Part shown: piece after piece, positions 63,960 through 64,000 of the stretch
Layout of the letters: the number at the start of each line of letters is the position of its first letter
Numbering within the stretch: position 1 is the stretch's first letter
Translations under genes and position numbers: made by a program
NCBI GenBank assembly: GCA_001931875.2
Contig: MSJH02000802.1
Location: forward strand, 348,498-412,497
Direction of reading: 5' to 3'
DNA length: 64,000 nucleotides
From: Byssochlamys sp. IMV 00236
Taxonomy: Eukaryota > Ascomycota > Eurotiomycetes > Eurotiales > Thermoascaceae
Notes under the pieces: generated by a model
The model's input: the letters and a program-made list of their open reading frames with translations, nothing else
The model's database searches: none
What the model was told of the DNA's origin: nothing

Positions 63960-64000
63960 ATGGTATCTAGCGATGAAGAGTTACGGGAGATTGCGACTTG
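63960..64000 (+). CDS. Possible gene start cut by the window edge
   Basis: The window ends inside an open frame starting with ATG at 63960: MVSSDEELREIAT. The context is ACAGACATGG with a purine at -3. The residues vaguely recall the N-terminus of inositol-monophosphatase/QutG-like proteins, but 13 codons cannot establish this. Confidence 0.25.
   Translation, partial: MVSSDEELREIAT

Overview
This 64 kb window comes from a filamentous ascomycete. Genes are split by short GT-AG introns of about 50 to 180 bp with CTAAC/CTGAC-like branch points. It encodes a five-domain AROM protein of 1585 residues, a Uso1 tether, a Rat1 exonuclease with a CCHC knuckle, an Rpn4-like zinc-finger factor and a Rav1 V-ATPase assembly factor. 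Protein lengths and the style of small secreted proteins fit Eurotiomycetes (Aspergillus/Penicillium type). That placement is inference, not a search result. Two runs of 20 N (21335-21354 and 49628-49647) are assembly gaps next to homopolymers.

Layout. 1-9.8 kb: a large uncharacterised nuclear-type protein, a STYX-like dual-specificity phosphatase and a glycosylated secreted protein, all on the minus strand. 9.8-16.6 kb: a C2H2 factor with a C-terminal coiled coil (minus), a long gene-free stretch, then two plus-strand six-cysteine secreted proteins that look like divergent paralogs with the same gene structure. 17-34 kb: a dense housekeeping block on the minus strand: rav1, sfi1, cytosolic isoleucyl-tRNA synthetase and uso1. 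34.3-37.6 kb: rat1 on the plus strand, sharing a 551 bp divergent promoter region with uso1. 38.7-39.5 kb: a six-exon gene of only 103 codons that carries one C2H2-like finger and has no exon longer than 69 bp. 41.6-44 kb: the rpn4-like regulator (minus). 44-53.5 kb: almost ten kilobases of gene-poor, TA- and microsatellite-rich DNA with one MITE-like inverted-repeat element. 53.5-58.5 kb: aroM (minus). 59.7-61.7 kb: a secreted kelch protein with one membrane segment (minus). A possible gene start lies at the right edge.

Functionally most conserved genes are unrelated housekeeping functions: V-ATPase assembly, spindle pole body duplication, translation, ER-Golgi tethering, RNA decay, proteasome regulation and aromatic amino-acid synthesis. 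Two links can be read from the sequence: a perfect Gcn4/CpcA-type TGACTCA site in the isoleucyl-tRNA synthetase promoter, and a near-match to the PACE element at the 5' end of the rpn4-like gene. Exon borders below were worked out by hand from splice signals, reading-frame continuity and family knowledge. No expression data were available.
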